NCBI RefSeq assembly: GCF_001625325.1
Contig: NZ_JRQQ01000005.1
Location: forward strand, 124,001 to 188,000
Reading direction: 5' to 3'
Length of the DNA stretch: 64,000 bases
Source of the DNA: Croceicoccus estronivorus
GTDB lineage: Bacteria > Pseudomonadota > Alphaproteobacteria > Sphingomonadales > Sphingomonadaceae
Shown here: one piece after another, positions 38,752 to 47,058 of the stretch
Layout of the letters: every line of letters begins with the position of its first letter
Position numbering within the stretch: the stretch's first letter is position 1
The notes under the pieces: model-generated
Databases searched by the model: none
What the model was told of the DNA's origin: nothing
The model's input: only the letters and a program-made list of their open reading frames with translations
Made by a program: the position numbers and the translations under genes

Positions 38752-40359
38752 ATGCTGGTCGACCTGCGCAGCGACGCCGAAGCGCTCGCGACACTTGGCG
38801 ATGTCTGCATCGTCGGCGGCGGGGCCGCAGGAGTCACCCTGGCGCGACGGCTCGCGGCCAAGGGGCACGAGGTTATCTTGCTGGAGAGCGGCGGGCTCGA
38901 TTTCGAACAGGCCACGCAGGATCTCTACAAGGGTGCCAACGTCGGCATGCCCTACTACGATCTGGAAGAAGCCCGCCTGCGTTTCTTTGGCGGGACAGTA
39001 TCCATCTGGGGCGGACGGGCCGCACGCATGGATCCGATCGATTTCGAAAGGCGTGACTGGGTACCCCACAGTGGCTGGCCAATCGGCCTGGCCGACGTGG
39101 ATCCCTATTACCGTGAAGCCGATGCGATCTTCGAACTGGGCGAAGCCTTCGACGAAGCCGAGACATGGCAAAGGCTGGGGGTGAAACCCTATGCTTTTGA
39201 CGAAGACCGGATCGCCACTGCTCTCTGGCGGTTCGATGAAGCGGCGGAGCGGTTCGCCGCCGCGCGTACCCGCGACCTGTTCGATGCCCCCAATGTCCGC
39301 GTCGTATTGCATGCCAACGCCGTGAAATTGCAGGCCGGGCCTGACGCTCGCGCGATAGAGCACATCGACGTCCGGGCGCTCGACGGGCCGGTTTTCAAGG
39401 TAAAGGCCAGCCATTACGTCCTGGCCTGCGGCGCGGTAGAAAACGCGCGCCTGCTGCTGGCCTCCGACGATGTCGAAACTGCCGGGATCGGCAATGGCCA
39501 CGATCAGGTCGGACGCTTTTTCATGGAGCATCCCACCGGCCGCATCGCGAAAATCGAGACCTCTCACCCTTACGAAATCTGGGATGCCTACCAGAAGCGG
39601 TTCGTCCGCTCCGACGTGCCGCTGGCCCCGGCGATCCGGCTGGGCGATGCGGTGCAGCGCGAGAAGCAAACTCTCAACGATATTGCCACGTTCAAGCTGC
39701 AGCGCGCGCCTGAACGCGGCGTACCGCTGGGCAACAAGCTCTACCACAATCTCAAGCATTCGATTTCGCCTGACCGGAAAGGCCGCATCCTCGATCATGC
39801 GTATCGCGGCGTGCGAGCCTGGTTCCACCGCAAGCTGCGCGGATCGCTGGAACATTTCATGGCCAGCACGGGCATGACCGGGCTTTACATGATCGTCCGC
39901 GGCGAACAGGCTCCCAATCCCGACAGCCGGATCGTGCTGTCGACAGAACGGGACGCCCTGGGCAACCGCCGGGCCGATCTCGACTGGCAGCTCAGCGAAT
40001 TGGACAAGCACAGCGCACGGGTCATGGCCGAAACTTTCGGCGCCGAATTGCAGCGTCTTGGCAAAGGCCATAGCGTTCCGAGCGAGTGGCTCTCCGAGCC
40101 CGGTGCCCAGTGGCCCGTCGATCCCACGGTCGGCAACCATCCCATCGCCGGTTACCACCATATCGGGGGCACCCGCATGAGCGCCGATCCGGCGCATGGC
40201 GTGGTCGATGCCGATTGCCGGGTCCATGGCTATGGCAACCTCCACATCGCCGGCAGTTCAGTCTTCAGCACTGCCGGCTGGGCCAATCCGACCTTCACTC
40301 TCGTCGCCCTTGCCTTGCGGCTGGGGGACCGCCTCGACACGGTCCTTCGCAACCGTTAG
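38752..40359 (+). CDS. GMC-family FAD-dependent oxidoreductase
   Basis: 535 residues. FAD motif VCIVGGGAAGVTLARRLAAKG near residues 18-38, GGTVSIWGGRAARMDPIDF, LACGAVENARLLL, and the C-terminal GMC signature with active-site histidine in YHHIGGTRMS, then LHIAGSSVFSTAGWANPTFT. The GMC family oxidises primary or secondary alcohols, often sugars or polyols. It is similar to the GMC proteins with no signal peptide found in glycan and lipid clusters. The start ATG 38752 follows GGAGG and TAGGAA, 23 bases after asnB. An alcohol-to-aldehyde/acid step before amidation by AsnB is an inference from order. Confidence 0.87.
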   Translation: MLVDLRSDAEALATLGDVCIVGGGAAGVTLARRLAAKGHEVILLESGGLDFEQATQDLYKGANVGMPYYDLEEARLRFFGGTVSIWGGRAARMDPIDFERRDWVPHSGWPIGLADVDPYYREADAIFELGEAFDEAETWQRLGVKPYAFDEDRIATALWRFDEAAERFAAARTRDLFDAPNVRVVLHANAVKLQAGPDARAIEHIDVRALDGPVFKVKASHYVLACGAVENARLLLASDDVETAGIGNGHDQVGRFFMEHPTGRIAKIETSHPYEIWDAYQKRFVRSDVPLAPAIRLGDAVQREKQTLNDIATFKLQRAPERGVPLGNKLYHNLKHSISPDRKGRILDHAYRGVRAWFHRKLRGSLEHFMASTGMTGLYMIVRGEQAPNPDSRIVLSTERDALGNRRADLDWQLSELDKHSARVMAETFGAELQRLGKGHSVPSEWLSEPGAQWPVDPTVGNHPIAGYHHIGGTRMSADPAHGVVDADCRVHGYGNLHIAGSSVFSTAGWANPTFTLVALALRLGDRLDTVLRNR

Positions 40360-40407
40360 CAGGCCACGAGAGGGAGCGGGACTGACCGCCGCCGAAAAGG
40401 ATTTCCA

Positions 40408-41475
40408 ATGAACAACGACATGATGCCGGAATGGCTGGCGCTATCCGGGTCGGCCGAAGTTCCCATCTGGGGCATGGACAACCGGGAACGTGTGCGGCGG
40501 CTGGCCTGTGCGGCCAAGTTGACGCCGCCTGACGGGCGGAAGCTGAAAGTCGATCTCGGCTTCGTGTTCGATCCCCTGCTGATGCGGCTGGCGCTGCAGA
40601 ATCCGGATATCAATTTCACCCATGGCGAACGCTTCGTTATCGGGGTGGATAATCCCGATGCCCGTATTGTCGATCTCGCCACCGGGCCGGAATTCTACAA
40701 TCCGCAACTGCGCAAGCTGGAACGCCCGTTTGCACTCCCCCTGACGGCGGCAACCAGGGCGCAGGCGGAGCGGGCCTGCTACGATGCCTCGTACAAGGGG
40801 GTGACAGATCTGCTCACCAAATACCTGTGGCCGGGCCTCGCCTTTCACATGACCCGGATCGCGGCGGCGCTCGGAATGTCACCTAACAGGATCACCGCGA
40901 TCGGGGCTGCCCTGTGCGTATGGGCCACAGTGCTGTTCTGGGAGGGCATGTATTGGGAGGGCATGGCCGCCGGCTTCGTTTTCATGGTGCTGGATACAGT
41001 GGACGGCAAACTGGCCCGCTGCACTGTCACGTCAAGCTGGTGGGGCAACATCTTCGACCACGGCATCGACCTCGTCCATCCCCCGTTCTGGTGGGGGGCG
41101 TGGGCCGTCGGGCTGGGATCGTGGGGTCTGGCCTATTCGACGGAAACGTTCGCCTGGGTGATCGGCACCATCGTCATCGGCTATGTCGTTCAACGGGTGA
41201 TCGAAGGCGCCTTCATGCGCATGTATGGCGGAATTCATATCCATGTGTGGCAGAAGTTCGACAGCCGGTTCAGGCTGATCACCGCCCGCCGCAATCCCAA
41301 CATGGTGATCCTGTTCGTATCGCTGTTGTTTGCGCGGCCTGACATCGGGCTGGTTGCCGTTGCGTGGTGGACTGTCCTATCTTGCGCGGTGCATGCTGTC
41401 CGGTTGGTTCAGGCCATGGCCCAGGCCAGGTCCGGGCACCCGGTGACATCCTGGCTCATGGAGGCTCCGCAATGA
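40408..41475 (+). CDS. CDP-alcohol phosphotransferase with extra N-terminal domain
   Basis: 355 residues. The full CDP-alcohol phosphotransferase motif D(x)2DG(x)2AR(x)8G(x)3D(x)3D is present exactly: D196, D199, G200, A203, R204, G213, D217, D221. About six membrane helices follow from residue 145. The first 140 residues are soluble, more than ordinary members such as PssA or PgsA have, with PLTAATRAQAERACYDASYKGVTDLLTK near their end. This fusion design recalls inositol-phosphate cytidylyltransferase/phosphotransferase proteins, but I see no NTP-transferase signature here. The enzyme would move a phospho-alcohol from CDP onto a second alcohol. ATGA overlap with the HIT gene. Confidence 0.85.
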   Translation: MNNDMMPEWLALSGSAEVPIWGMDNRERVRRLACAAKLTPPDGRKLKVDLGFVFDPLLMRLALQNPDINFTHGERFVIGVDNPDARIVDLATGPEFYNPQLRKLERPFALPLTAATRAQAERACYDASYKGVTDLLTKYLWPGLAFHMTRIAAALGMSPNRITAIGAALCVWATVLFWEGMYWEGMAAGFVFMVLDTVDGKLARCTVTSSWWGNIFDHGIDLVHPPFWWGAWAVGLGSWGLAYSTETFAWVIGTIVIGYVVQRVIEGAFMRMYGGIHIHVWQKFDSRFRLITARRNPNMVILFVSLLFARPDIGLVAVAWWTVLSCAVHAVRLVQAMAQARSGHPVTSWLMEAPQ

Positions 41476-41900
41476 ATGAAACCATCGAAAAGTTCGGCTG
41501 GCCGGCAGCTCTGGTTCATGAATTCGACCACTGGGTCGTGCTGGCGCGCGCCGCGCAGCCGACGCTGGGCAGCCTGGTGCTGGCCGCCAAGTCGGACGCG
41601 ACCGCGTTTGGGGACCTGCCGGGCGAAGCCCATGCGGAACTTAAAATCGCGACATCGGCGATTGAAGCGGCGTTAGGCAAGGCGGTGGGCTATGCCCGGC
41701 TCAATTACCTGATGCTGATGATGGTCGATCCCAATGTGCATTTCCACGTCATCCCCCGTTACGAGGGCGCGCGCGAATGGAACGGGCGGGAGTTCGTCGA
41801 TGTGGGCTGGCCGAAAGTCCCCGACCTCGGCCATGCGGTCGCGCTGGAGGGCGAGGAACTGGATCGGTTGACCGCCTGGCTCAAGGGCTTTTTCGCCTAG
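41472..41900 (+). CDS. HIT-family nucleotide-binding hydrolase/transferase
   Basis: 142 residues from ATG 41472, overlapping the stop of the CDP-alcohol phosphotransferase (ATGA). The histidine-triad motif appears as DPNVHFHVIPRY near residue 90: the central H-x-H is present while the first histidine of the classic HxHxH is asparagine, a common variant. HIT proteins hydrolyse or transfer nucleotidyl groups from dinucleotides or nucleotide-activated compounds. Coupled translation with the CDP-alcohol enzyme suggests that it acts on a CDP-linked or AMP-linked intermediate of the same pathway. It overlaps the convergent NTP-transferase gene by four bases. Confidence 0.82.
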   Translation: MNETIEKFGWPAALVHEFDHWVVLARAAQPTLGSLVLAAKSDATAFGDLPGEAHAELKIATSAIEAALGKAVGYARLNYLMLMMVDPNVHFHVIPRYEGAREWNGREFVDVGWPKVPDLGHAVALEGEELDRLTAWLKGFFA

Positions 41901-42631
41901 ACCCAGCTATCGGTCAGCCTGGTCGCGATTTCGATGTCGTTGAGAAAATCGACTTCCGCCCAATCCATCCCTTCGATGGATACTGTGCCGACTTTTCCGC
42001 TATCGGCAATCTTGTCGATCACCTTCAGATACCAGTGTTCCACCCCTTCACGGGTCCGCATGGCCTCTCGTACCGCTTCGCGGAAGAGATCCGGACCTTG
42101 GCCGCGAAAGGCCAGAAAGCCGATCGATTCCGCATTGGTTTCCTCAGCCGTAAGCGTCTTGCCGATCCGCATCAGCCGATCCCCGTCGCGCGCCACTTTC
42201 ATGTCGTCGCTGTCATAATGATCCTTGATGTCCACAGTGACGGCAATCGGCCAGTCGCTCCCCTGCTGGACCTTGTGCACGATATCTTCGGAAACGAGCG
42301 TGTCGCCGTTGAGTATCAGAAAATCCTCATGCATCCGGTCCCGCACGATCCAGCATGAACCGAGATTGTCCGCGACCTTGTAGAACGGGTTGAAGTGGCA
42401 ATGCACCTCGACCCGGGGGTCGCTGTGGCGCGCCAGCAGCTCCTCCACCATGTCGGTCATGAACCCGGTGACCACATCGATCCGTCTGACACCGCCACGC
42501 GCCAGCATCTCCACCTGCCATTCGATCAGGGTGCGGCCCGAAAAATCGATCAGGCATTTGGGCCGTTCAGCCGTGAGGGGAAGCAAGCGCGAACCCTGGC
42601 CCGCGCTGAGGAGGATGGCGTGTTCGATCAT
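41897..42631 (-). CDS. NTP transferase, phosphocholine/inositol-phosphate cytidylyltransferase-like (LicC-type)
   Basis: 244 residues. The nucleotidyltransferase signature LLSAGQGSRLLPLTAERPKCLI at residues 7-28 has the conserved GxGxR...PK, followed by FLILNGDTLVS with the metal-binding aspartate and MDWAEVDFLNDIEIA at the end. This spacing is like LicC and related CTP:phospho-alcohol cytidylyltransferases. It would make a CDP-alcohol, the substrate type needed by the phosphotransferase encoded on the opposite strand next door. The physical link supports pathway membership despite the opposite strand. Confidence 0.8.
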   Translation of the reverse strand: MIEHAILLSAGQGSRLLPLTAERPKCLIDFSGRTLIEWQVEMLARGGVRRIDVVTGFMTDMVEELLARHSDPRVEVHCHFNPFYKVADNLGSCWIVRDRMHEDFLILNGDTLVSEDIVHKVQQGSDWPIAVTVDIKDHYDSDDMKVARDGDRLMRIGKTLTAEETNAESIGFLAFRGQGPDLFREAVREAMRTREGVEHWYLKVIDKIADSGKVGTVSIEGMDWAEVDFLNDIEIATRLTDSWV

Positions 42632-42731
42632 CGTTCGCCCTTAGGAGGTGGAAGCCCCAGCCGCAATGCCGGAGGTATGTAAACACGTATGGCGCTTGCG
42701 CAAATCCGGCCCCTCGTCCAAAGGCGTTGCG

Positions 42732-44063
42732 ATGTCTCGCCGGACAAGAACGCGACCCATGCCCGACAGCTTGCTGGGCCGCATGTTCGCCAACACCGTT
42801 TGGCTGTTGGGGGGCAAGGGTTTCGGCGCGATCTGCAGCCTGCTTTACCTCGCGATTCTCACTCGCTCGCTGGGTCTCAAGGGCTTCGGGCACTTTTCGC
42901 TGATTTTCGGCACCGCCCAGGCATTGATCGCAATCGCCGGTTTCCAGACCTGGCGGGTGGTGGTCCGTTATGGCGCGGAACATGTCCATGCGAAGAACTG
43001 GGACGCATTCGGGCGGCTCGGCATGCTGTGCGGCGTGCTCGACGCGATCGGCGCCGTCATGGGCTGCGGCATCGCCTGGGTGGTTTTCTATCAATTCAGC
43101 GATGCACTCGATCTCAACAAGAGTCTCGTCGATACGGCTTTCTGGTTCAACGTCGCCGCCATCTGGGCACTGGTATCCGCCCCGACGGGTATCGTCCGCG
43201 CGCTCGACCGGTTTGACGTCGCCGTTTACGTTGAAGCGGTGGTGCCTATCGGGCGCCTGGCCGCCGCCACGGCTATCTGGCTTACCGATCCCACTTTGAT
43301 GAAGTTCCTGATCGCATGGGCAGTGATCGACCTGCTTGAAGCGGCGGCCTACTGGATCATGGCCCGCTATCTCGCCCCGCAATCGGTCGGTTTCCGGCAT
43401 TTGCGGCACTGGCGCCTGGCCTTGAGCGAGAACGAGGGGATTATCCGTTTCTTCGGGATCACCTACGCCAACGCCACATTGGAAGCTGCAAAACGCAATG
43501 GCCCTCTGCTCGCGGTCGGTTTCTTCGCCGGCACGAAAGCCGCTGGCCTTTACCGACTGGCCCAGCAATTGAGCCAGGGCCTGAGCAAGCTTTCCACTCT
43601 GCTGACCCGGTCCGTCTATGCGGAAATCGCACGGGCCAGAGTGGCTGCCCAGGCGGACGAATTCCGCAAGCTCGCCATGCAGACCAGCCTGATCGCCGGA
43701 CTGGCCGGTGCACTGGTCGTTGCGATAGCGCTGATCGTCGGCAAGCAGCTGATGGGCCTGATCGGCGGGGATGCTTTCCGGGCAGGTTATGCCGTCATGG
43801 TCCCGCTCACCATTGCCGCTTCCTTCGAACTGGCCAGCGTCGCGTTCGAGCCGGTGCTACATTCGACCGGAAGGGCGCGCCACGCCTTGCTGGCACAGGC
43901 CGCAGCCTTAACGGCACTGGTGATTGCCTTGCTGGCGCTGGTCCATCCGTTCGAAGCGGTCGGTATCGCATGGGCCGTCGCAATCGGCGGGGCGGTCTTC
44001 TACCTGTCCATGGGTGGCATGGCGCACCGCGCTCTCCGCCTGCTTGCCAAAGGCCATATCTGA
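42732..44063 (+). CDS. Lipid/oligosaccharide flippase (MOP superfamily, Wzx-like)
   Basis: 443 residues from ATG 42732, seven bases after AAAGG; earlier in-frame starts (GTG 42648, ATG 42666) would add non-conserved sequence. About 12 to 14 hydrophobic spans, with the N-terminal pattern FANTVWLLGGKGFGAICSLLYLAILTRSLGLKGFGHFSL typical of Wzx-like polysaccharide flippases. It would move a lipid-linked product across the inner membrane. It is divergent from the LicC-like gene with 100 bases between. It is the export step of the proposed CDP-alcohol cluster. Other nearby flippase candidate: GtrA in a different operon. Confidence 0.83.
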   Translation: MSRRTRTRPMPDSLLGRMFANTVWLLGGKGFGAICSLLYLAILTRSLGLKGFGHFSLIFGTAQALIAIAGFQTWRVVVRYGAEHVHAKNWDAFGRLGMLCGVLDAIGAVMGCGIAWVVFYQFSDALDLNKSLVDTAFWFNVAAIWALVSAPTGIVRALDRFDVAVYVEAVVPIGRLAAATAIWLTDPTLMKFLIAWAVIDLLEAAAYWIMARYLAPQSVGFRHLRHWRLALSENEGIIRFFGITYANATLEAAKRNGPLLAVGFFAGTKAAGLYRLAQQLSQGLSKLSTLLTRSVYAEIARARVAAQADEFRKLAMQTSLIAGLAGALVVAIALIVGKQLMGLIGGDAFRAGYAVMVPLTIAASFELASVAFEPVLHSTGRARHALLAQAAALTALVIALLALVHPFEAVGIAWAVAIGGAVFYLSMGGMAHRALRLLAKGHI

Positions 44064-44092
44064 GGCAAGGCACCGCGCTGTTCCGGCATGGG

Positions 44093-44839
44093 TCAGCCTT
44101 TGAAATTGTCCTTGAGCGAACGAATTTCGGCAAAGGCAGCAGCCGGTTCCGGCTTGTCGCTGAGCAAGGGGGCTCGCAAAAACGGATTGGTTTCGCGCTC
44201 TGCCGCGATAGTCGTCGGAACGGTCGGCTCCCCCCGTTCGCGCGCGGCCCGCACTGAGGCCATGCGAGCTGCCAGTTCGGGAGAAGAATCCACCGTCTCC
44301 GCAAACCGGCCGTTGGCCAGCGTATATTCGTGCGCGCTATAGGCCACGGTGTCGCCGGGCAGCCCGGCCAGCCGGGAAAGGCTGGCCCACATTTGCTGCG
44401 GCGTCCCTTCGAACAGTCGGCCACAGCCCAGCGGAAACAGTGTATCGCCGACAAACACAATCCCGTCGGCCGCATCATAATAGCAGATGTGGCCCATGGT
44501 ATGACCACCGGTATCCATGACCGCGAAGCGGGTTTCCCCGAGGTCGACGATATCGCCGTCGCTCACCACGCGATCGAGCGGAAAATGCCCAAGCACTTCC
44601 TCCGGACCGATCAGAGTCGAGCCGAAGCGGGCTTTCACCGTGGCATTTCCCCCGGCATGATCGGGATGCCAATGCGTGTTGAGTACCAGATCTATTCCCC
44701 AGCCTCTGGAAGTGGCCGCGGCAATGATCGCATCGGCATCGGGTGTATCGATGCAGGCAACCTTGCCCGATGCTTCGTCACGCACGAGGAAGCCGTAATT
44801 GTCGCTGAGGCAAGGGAACTGGTGAACGGTCAACGGCAT
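44093..44839 (-). CDS. gloB: Hydroxyacylglutathione hydrolase (glyoxalase II)
   Basis: 248 residues. Metallo-beta-lactamase-fold binuclear zinc motif THWHPDHAGG near residue 55-64, GHTMGHICYY, FVGDTLFPLGCGRLFEGT and the substrate-binding C-terminal SAHEYTLANGRFAE. All are diagnostic for glyoxalase II, which hydrolyses S-lactoylglutathione to D-lactate and glutathione. The product D-lactate could be used by the FAD-linked dehydrogenase at 20964-22361, though that gene is 22 kb away. Cytosolic, monocistronic. Confidence 0.95.
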   Translation of the reverse strand: MPLTVHQFPCLSDNYGFLVRDEASGKVACIDTPDADAIIAAATSRGWGIDLVLNTHWHPDHAGGNATVKARFGSTLIGPEEVLGHFPLDRVVSDGDIVDLGETRFAVMDTGGHTMGHICYYDAADGIVFVGDTLFPLGCGRLFEGTPQQMWASLSRLAGLPGDTVAYSAHEYTLANGRFAETVDSSPELAARMASVRAARERGEPTVPTTIAAERETNPFLRAPLLSDKPEPAAAFAEIRSLKDNFKG

Positions 44840-44927
44840 CGCAATCTCTCTTCGCGGTAATGGTCCGCTTCATTATCCGCGCAAAGCGGCGGGATGAAAA
44901 GGCCACATCCAGCGACTCCGCAACAGC

Positions 44928-46034
44928 TTATGCCAGCGCCAGCACGCTGGTCAGAATATAACGGATCAGATCATTCTGGCCCCGCGCGCCCATCTTGGCA
45001 TAGATTTTCTTCGAATAATTGCGCGCGGTCTCCACTGTTATGCCAAGGCTGTCCGCCGCTTCGGCAATCGACATGCCACGGCTGAGCGCCAGCGCCAGCC
45101 GTGCTTCGCTGGGCAACAGACCGAACAACTCCGCGATCTGTTCATAGCGATCGGATTCCGACTGGGTATCGCCCTGCAGATACGCGATCATGATCGGCGT
45201 TCTGCCCGTCCCGTCGTTTCGCTGCGTCATCGGCGCGATCAGCATCTCCACCCAAGGGTCGGTACTGACGCGGAAAGCCCGCGGTCGTTCACCCGGAGAC
45301 GAAGCGATGGCCTTGATTGCCGCCGAAAGCTTCCGTTCGGTTTGCGGATCGGTCGCCACCAACCGACCATTCCGGGCGATCCGCAGGCCTTGCCCATACT
45401 GCAGCATCCGCTTCGCCTGCGGCGTGGTTTCGACGACACAGCCATTGCTATCGAGACTGATCCACCCGAACGAAAGCCTCTGCATCACCTCATCGGCGAT
45501 GCTGGCCCGCGACTTTTCCCGTTCCAGCGCAATATGGCTGCGCAGACAATTGCGGAAGTGGCGCGCCAGCCTGCTCAGCAGAGCGGTATCCGCAGCCGTG
45601 AAATCAGGCTTGTCGCGCGAAACGCTCAGCCACGTGCTGACGCCGGAAGGCTCCGATATCCGCACGATGCGCATGAAGTGGATGCCGCTCGGGTCGAGCA
45701 CCTCGCGGCGAAACGCCACATGCTCCGGATTGCTGTCCAGCAGCAGTTCCGACAGGGAATAGACGCGCCCCTCTCGCAAGTCGAAACCCAGGAAGGGGTC
45801 GGTCTTGTACAATTCTTCCTGATAGAGCCGATTGAGATGGGCCGGGGCACGCTCTCCCGAAAAGAGTTCGACCGGGCTGTTGGCCGGGCGATCGGGCGGG
45901 CGAAAAATGATCCCCGCATAGCGCGCGCCTATCCGGGCCCGCAGATGCTCCAGAAAGCTGCTCCACAAAGGCTGCTCGAACGAGCCCTGGTAGAGCGCCA
46001 TCAGCAGATCGTCTTCGTCACGCGCGGTCAACAT
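44928..46034 (-). CDS. LuxR-type (FixJ/NarL HTH) transcriptional regulator with uncharacterised sensor domain
   Basis: 368 residues. The C-terminal LuxR helix-turn-helix spans about residues 305-360: [56 protein letters not shown]. The N-terminal 290 residues contain no receiver or autoinducer motif that I recognise; [11 protein letters not shown] and [20 protein letters not shown] suggest a GAF/PAS-like sensor. It is divergent from cysD. A perfect palindrome nine bases before its ATG (46043-46058) also provides its ribosome-binding site (GGGAGG). It may control its own gene and the sulfate-activation operon, but that is inference. Confidence 0.82.
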   Translation of the reverse strand: MLTARDEDDLLMALYQGSFEQPLWSSFLEHLRARIGARYAGIIFRPPDRPANSPVELFSGERAPAHLNRLYQEELYKTDPFLGFDLREGRVYSLSELLLDSNPEHVAFRREVLDPSGIHFMRIVRISEPSGVSTWLSVSRDKPDFTAADTALLSRLARHFRNCLRSHIALEREKSRASIADEVMQRLSFGWISLDSNGCVVETTPQAKRMLQYGQGLRIARNGRLVATDPQTERKLSAAIKAIASSPGERPRAFRVSTDPWVEMLIAPMTQRNDGTGRTPIMIAYLQGDTQSESDRYEQIAELFGLLPSEARLALALSRGMSIAEAADSLGITVETARNYSKKIYAKMGARGQNDLIRYILTSVLALA

Positions 46035-46042
46035 TTTCGCAT

Positions 46043-46058
46043 CCTCCCATATGGGAGG
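46043..46058. promoter_or_regulatory. Perfect 16-bp palindrome between the LuxR-type regulator and cysD
   Basis: CCTCCCATATGGGAGG is its own reverse complement. On the minus strand its GGGAGG lies eight bases before the regulator ATG, giving a good Shine-Dalgarno. On the plus strand the same GGGAGG lies four bases before an in-frame ATG (46063) upstream of cysD. It could be the regulator's operator, a bidirectional ribosome-binding site, or both. Confidence 0.5.
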
Positions 46059-46158
46059 CTACATGTCGAGAATCACTTTCTATGAAACGGCCATCATGAG
46101 GCGCAGTGCACAGGCGGCGCCATTTGTTTGGGACAGGAACGAAGGGACCATCAAGACG

Positions 46159-47058
46159 ATGACGATGACCCATCTGCAACGGCTTGAGGCCGAAAGCATA
46201 CATATCATGCGTGAAGTGGTCGCCGAGGCTGAACGCCCGGTGATGCTCTATTCGGTCGGCAAGGATTCGGCAGTGATGCTGCACCTTGCGAAAAAGGCCT
46301 TCTATCCGGCTCCGCCGCCGTTCCCGCTGATGCATGTGGATACGACCTGGAAATTCCAGGACATGTACAAGCTGCGCGACAAGGCGGCGAAAGACGCGGG
46401 GATGGAACTGATTGTCTATCAGAACCCCGAAGCACGCGAAAAGGGCATCAATCCCTTCGATCACGGCCCCCTGCACACGGACATGTGGAAGACCGAAGGT
46501 CTGAAGCAGGCGCTCGACAAATATGGCTTTGACGCGGCTTTCGGCGGTGCCCGCCGCGACGAGGAAAAGAGCCGTGCGAAGGAACGGATCTTTTCCTTCC
46601 GCAACGCCAACCATGGCTGGGACCCGAAGAATCAGCGTCCGGAATTGTGGAAGCTCTATAACGCCCGCAAATCCAAGGGTGAGAGCATTCGCGTATTCCC
46701 GCTGTCCAACTGGACCGAGCTGGACATCTGGCAGTACATCCATCTCGAAGGGATCGAGATCGTTCCGCTCTATTTCTCGGCCAAGCGCCCGACGGTGGAA
46801 CGCGACGGACTGCTACTGATGGTCGATGACGACCGTTTCCCGCTCGCAGAAGGCGAAACGCCGGTCGAACGTTCTATCCGTTTCCGTACGCTGGGCTGCT
46901 ACCCGCTGACCGGCGCGGTAGAGAGCGAGGCAGCCACGCTGCCTGAAATTATCCAGGAAATGCTGCTGACGACCACGTCGGAACGGCAGGGCCGCGCCAT
47001 TGACAAGGACGAAGGCGGCGCTGGCATGGAGAAAAAGAAGCAGGAGGGGTATTTCTGA
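46159..47058 (+). CDS. cysD: Sulfate adenylyltransferase subunit 2
   Basis: 299 residues from ATG 46159 ([20 protein letters not shown]), matching the usual length and start of CysD. The frame is open to 46051. ATG 46063 has a strong GGGAGG just upstream and would add 32 residues, so the start is not settled. PP-loop motif [13 protein letters not shown] near residue 30, [29 protein letters not shown] and [14 protein letters not shown]. CysD with CysN makes adenosine phosphosulfate from ATP and sulfate. Stop and cysNC start overlap (TGATG). Confidence 0.95.
   Translation: MTMTHLQRLEAESIHIMREVVAEAERPVMLYSVGKDSAVMLHLAKKAFYPAPPPFPLMHVDTTWKFQDMYKLRDKAAKDAGMELIVYQNPEAREKGINPFDHGPLHTDMWKTEGLKQALDKYGFDAAFGGARRDEEKSRAKERIFSFRNANHGWDPKNQRPELWKLYNARKSKGESIRVFPLSNWTELDIWQYIHLEGIEIVPLYFSAKRPTVERDGLLLMVDDDRFPLAEGETPVERSIRFRTLGCYPLTGAVESEAATLPEIIQEMLLTTTSERQGRAIDKDEGGAGMEKKKQEGYF

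Noticed and set aside
33918-44063. Defence or toxin-antitoxin reading of the nucleotidyltransferase cluster
   Set aside because: The genes match CDP-alcohol, oxidoreductase, amidotransferase and flippase families; no toxin, nuclease or CRISPR motifs are present.
46060-46158. SAM-type riboswitch before cysD
   Set aside because: No conserved SAM-II or SAM-I core could be matched; only the palindrome stands out.
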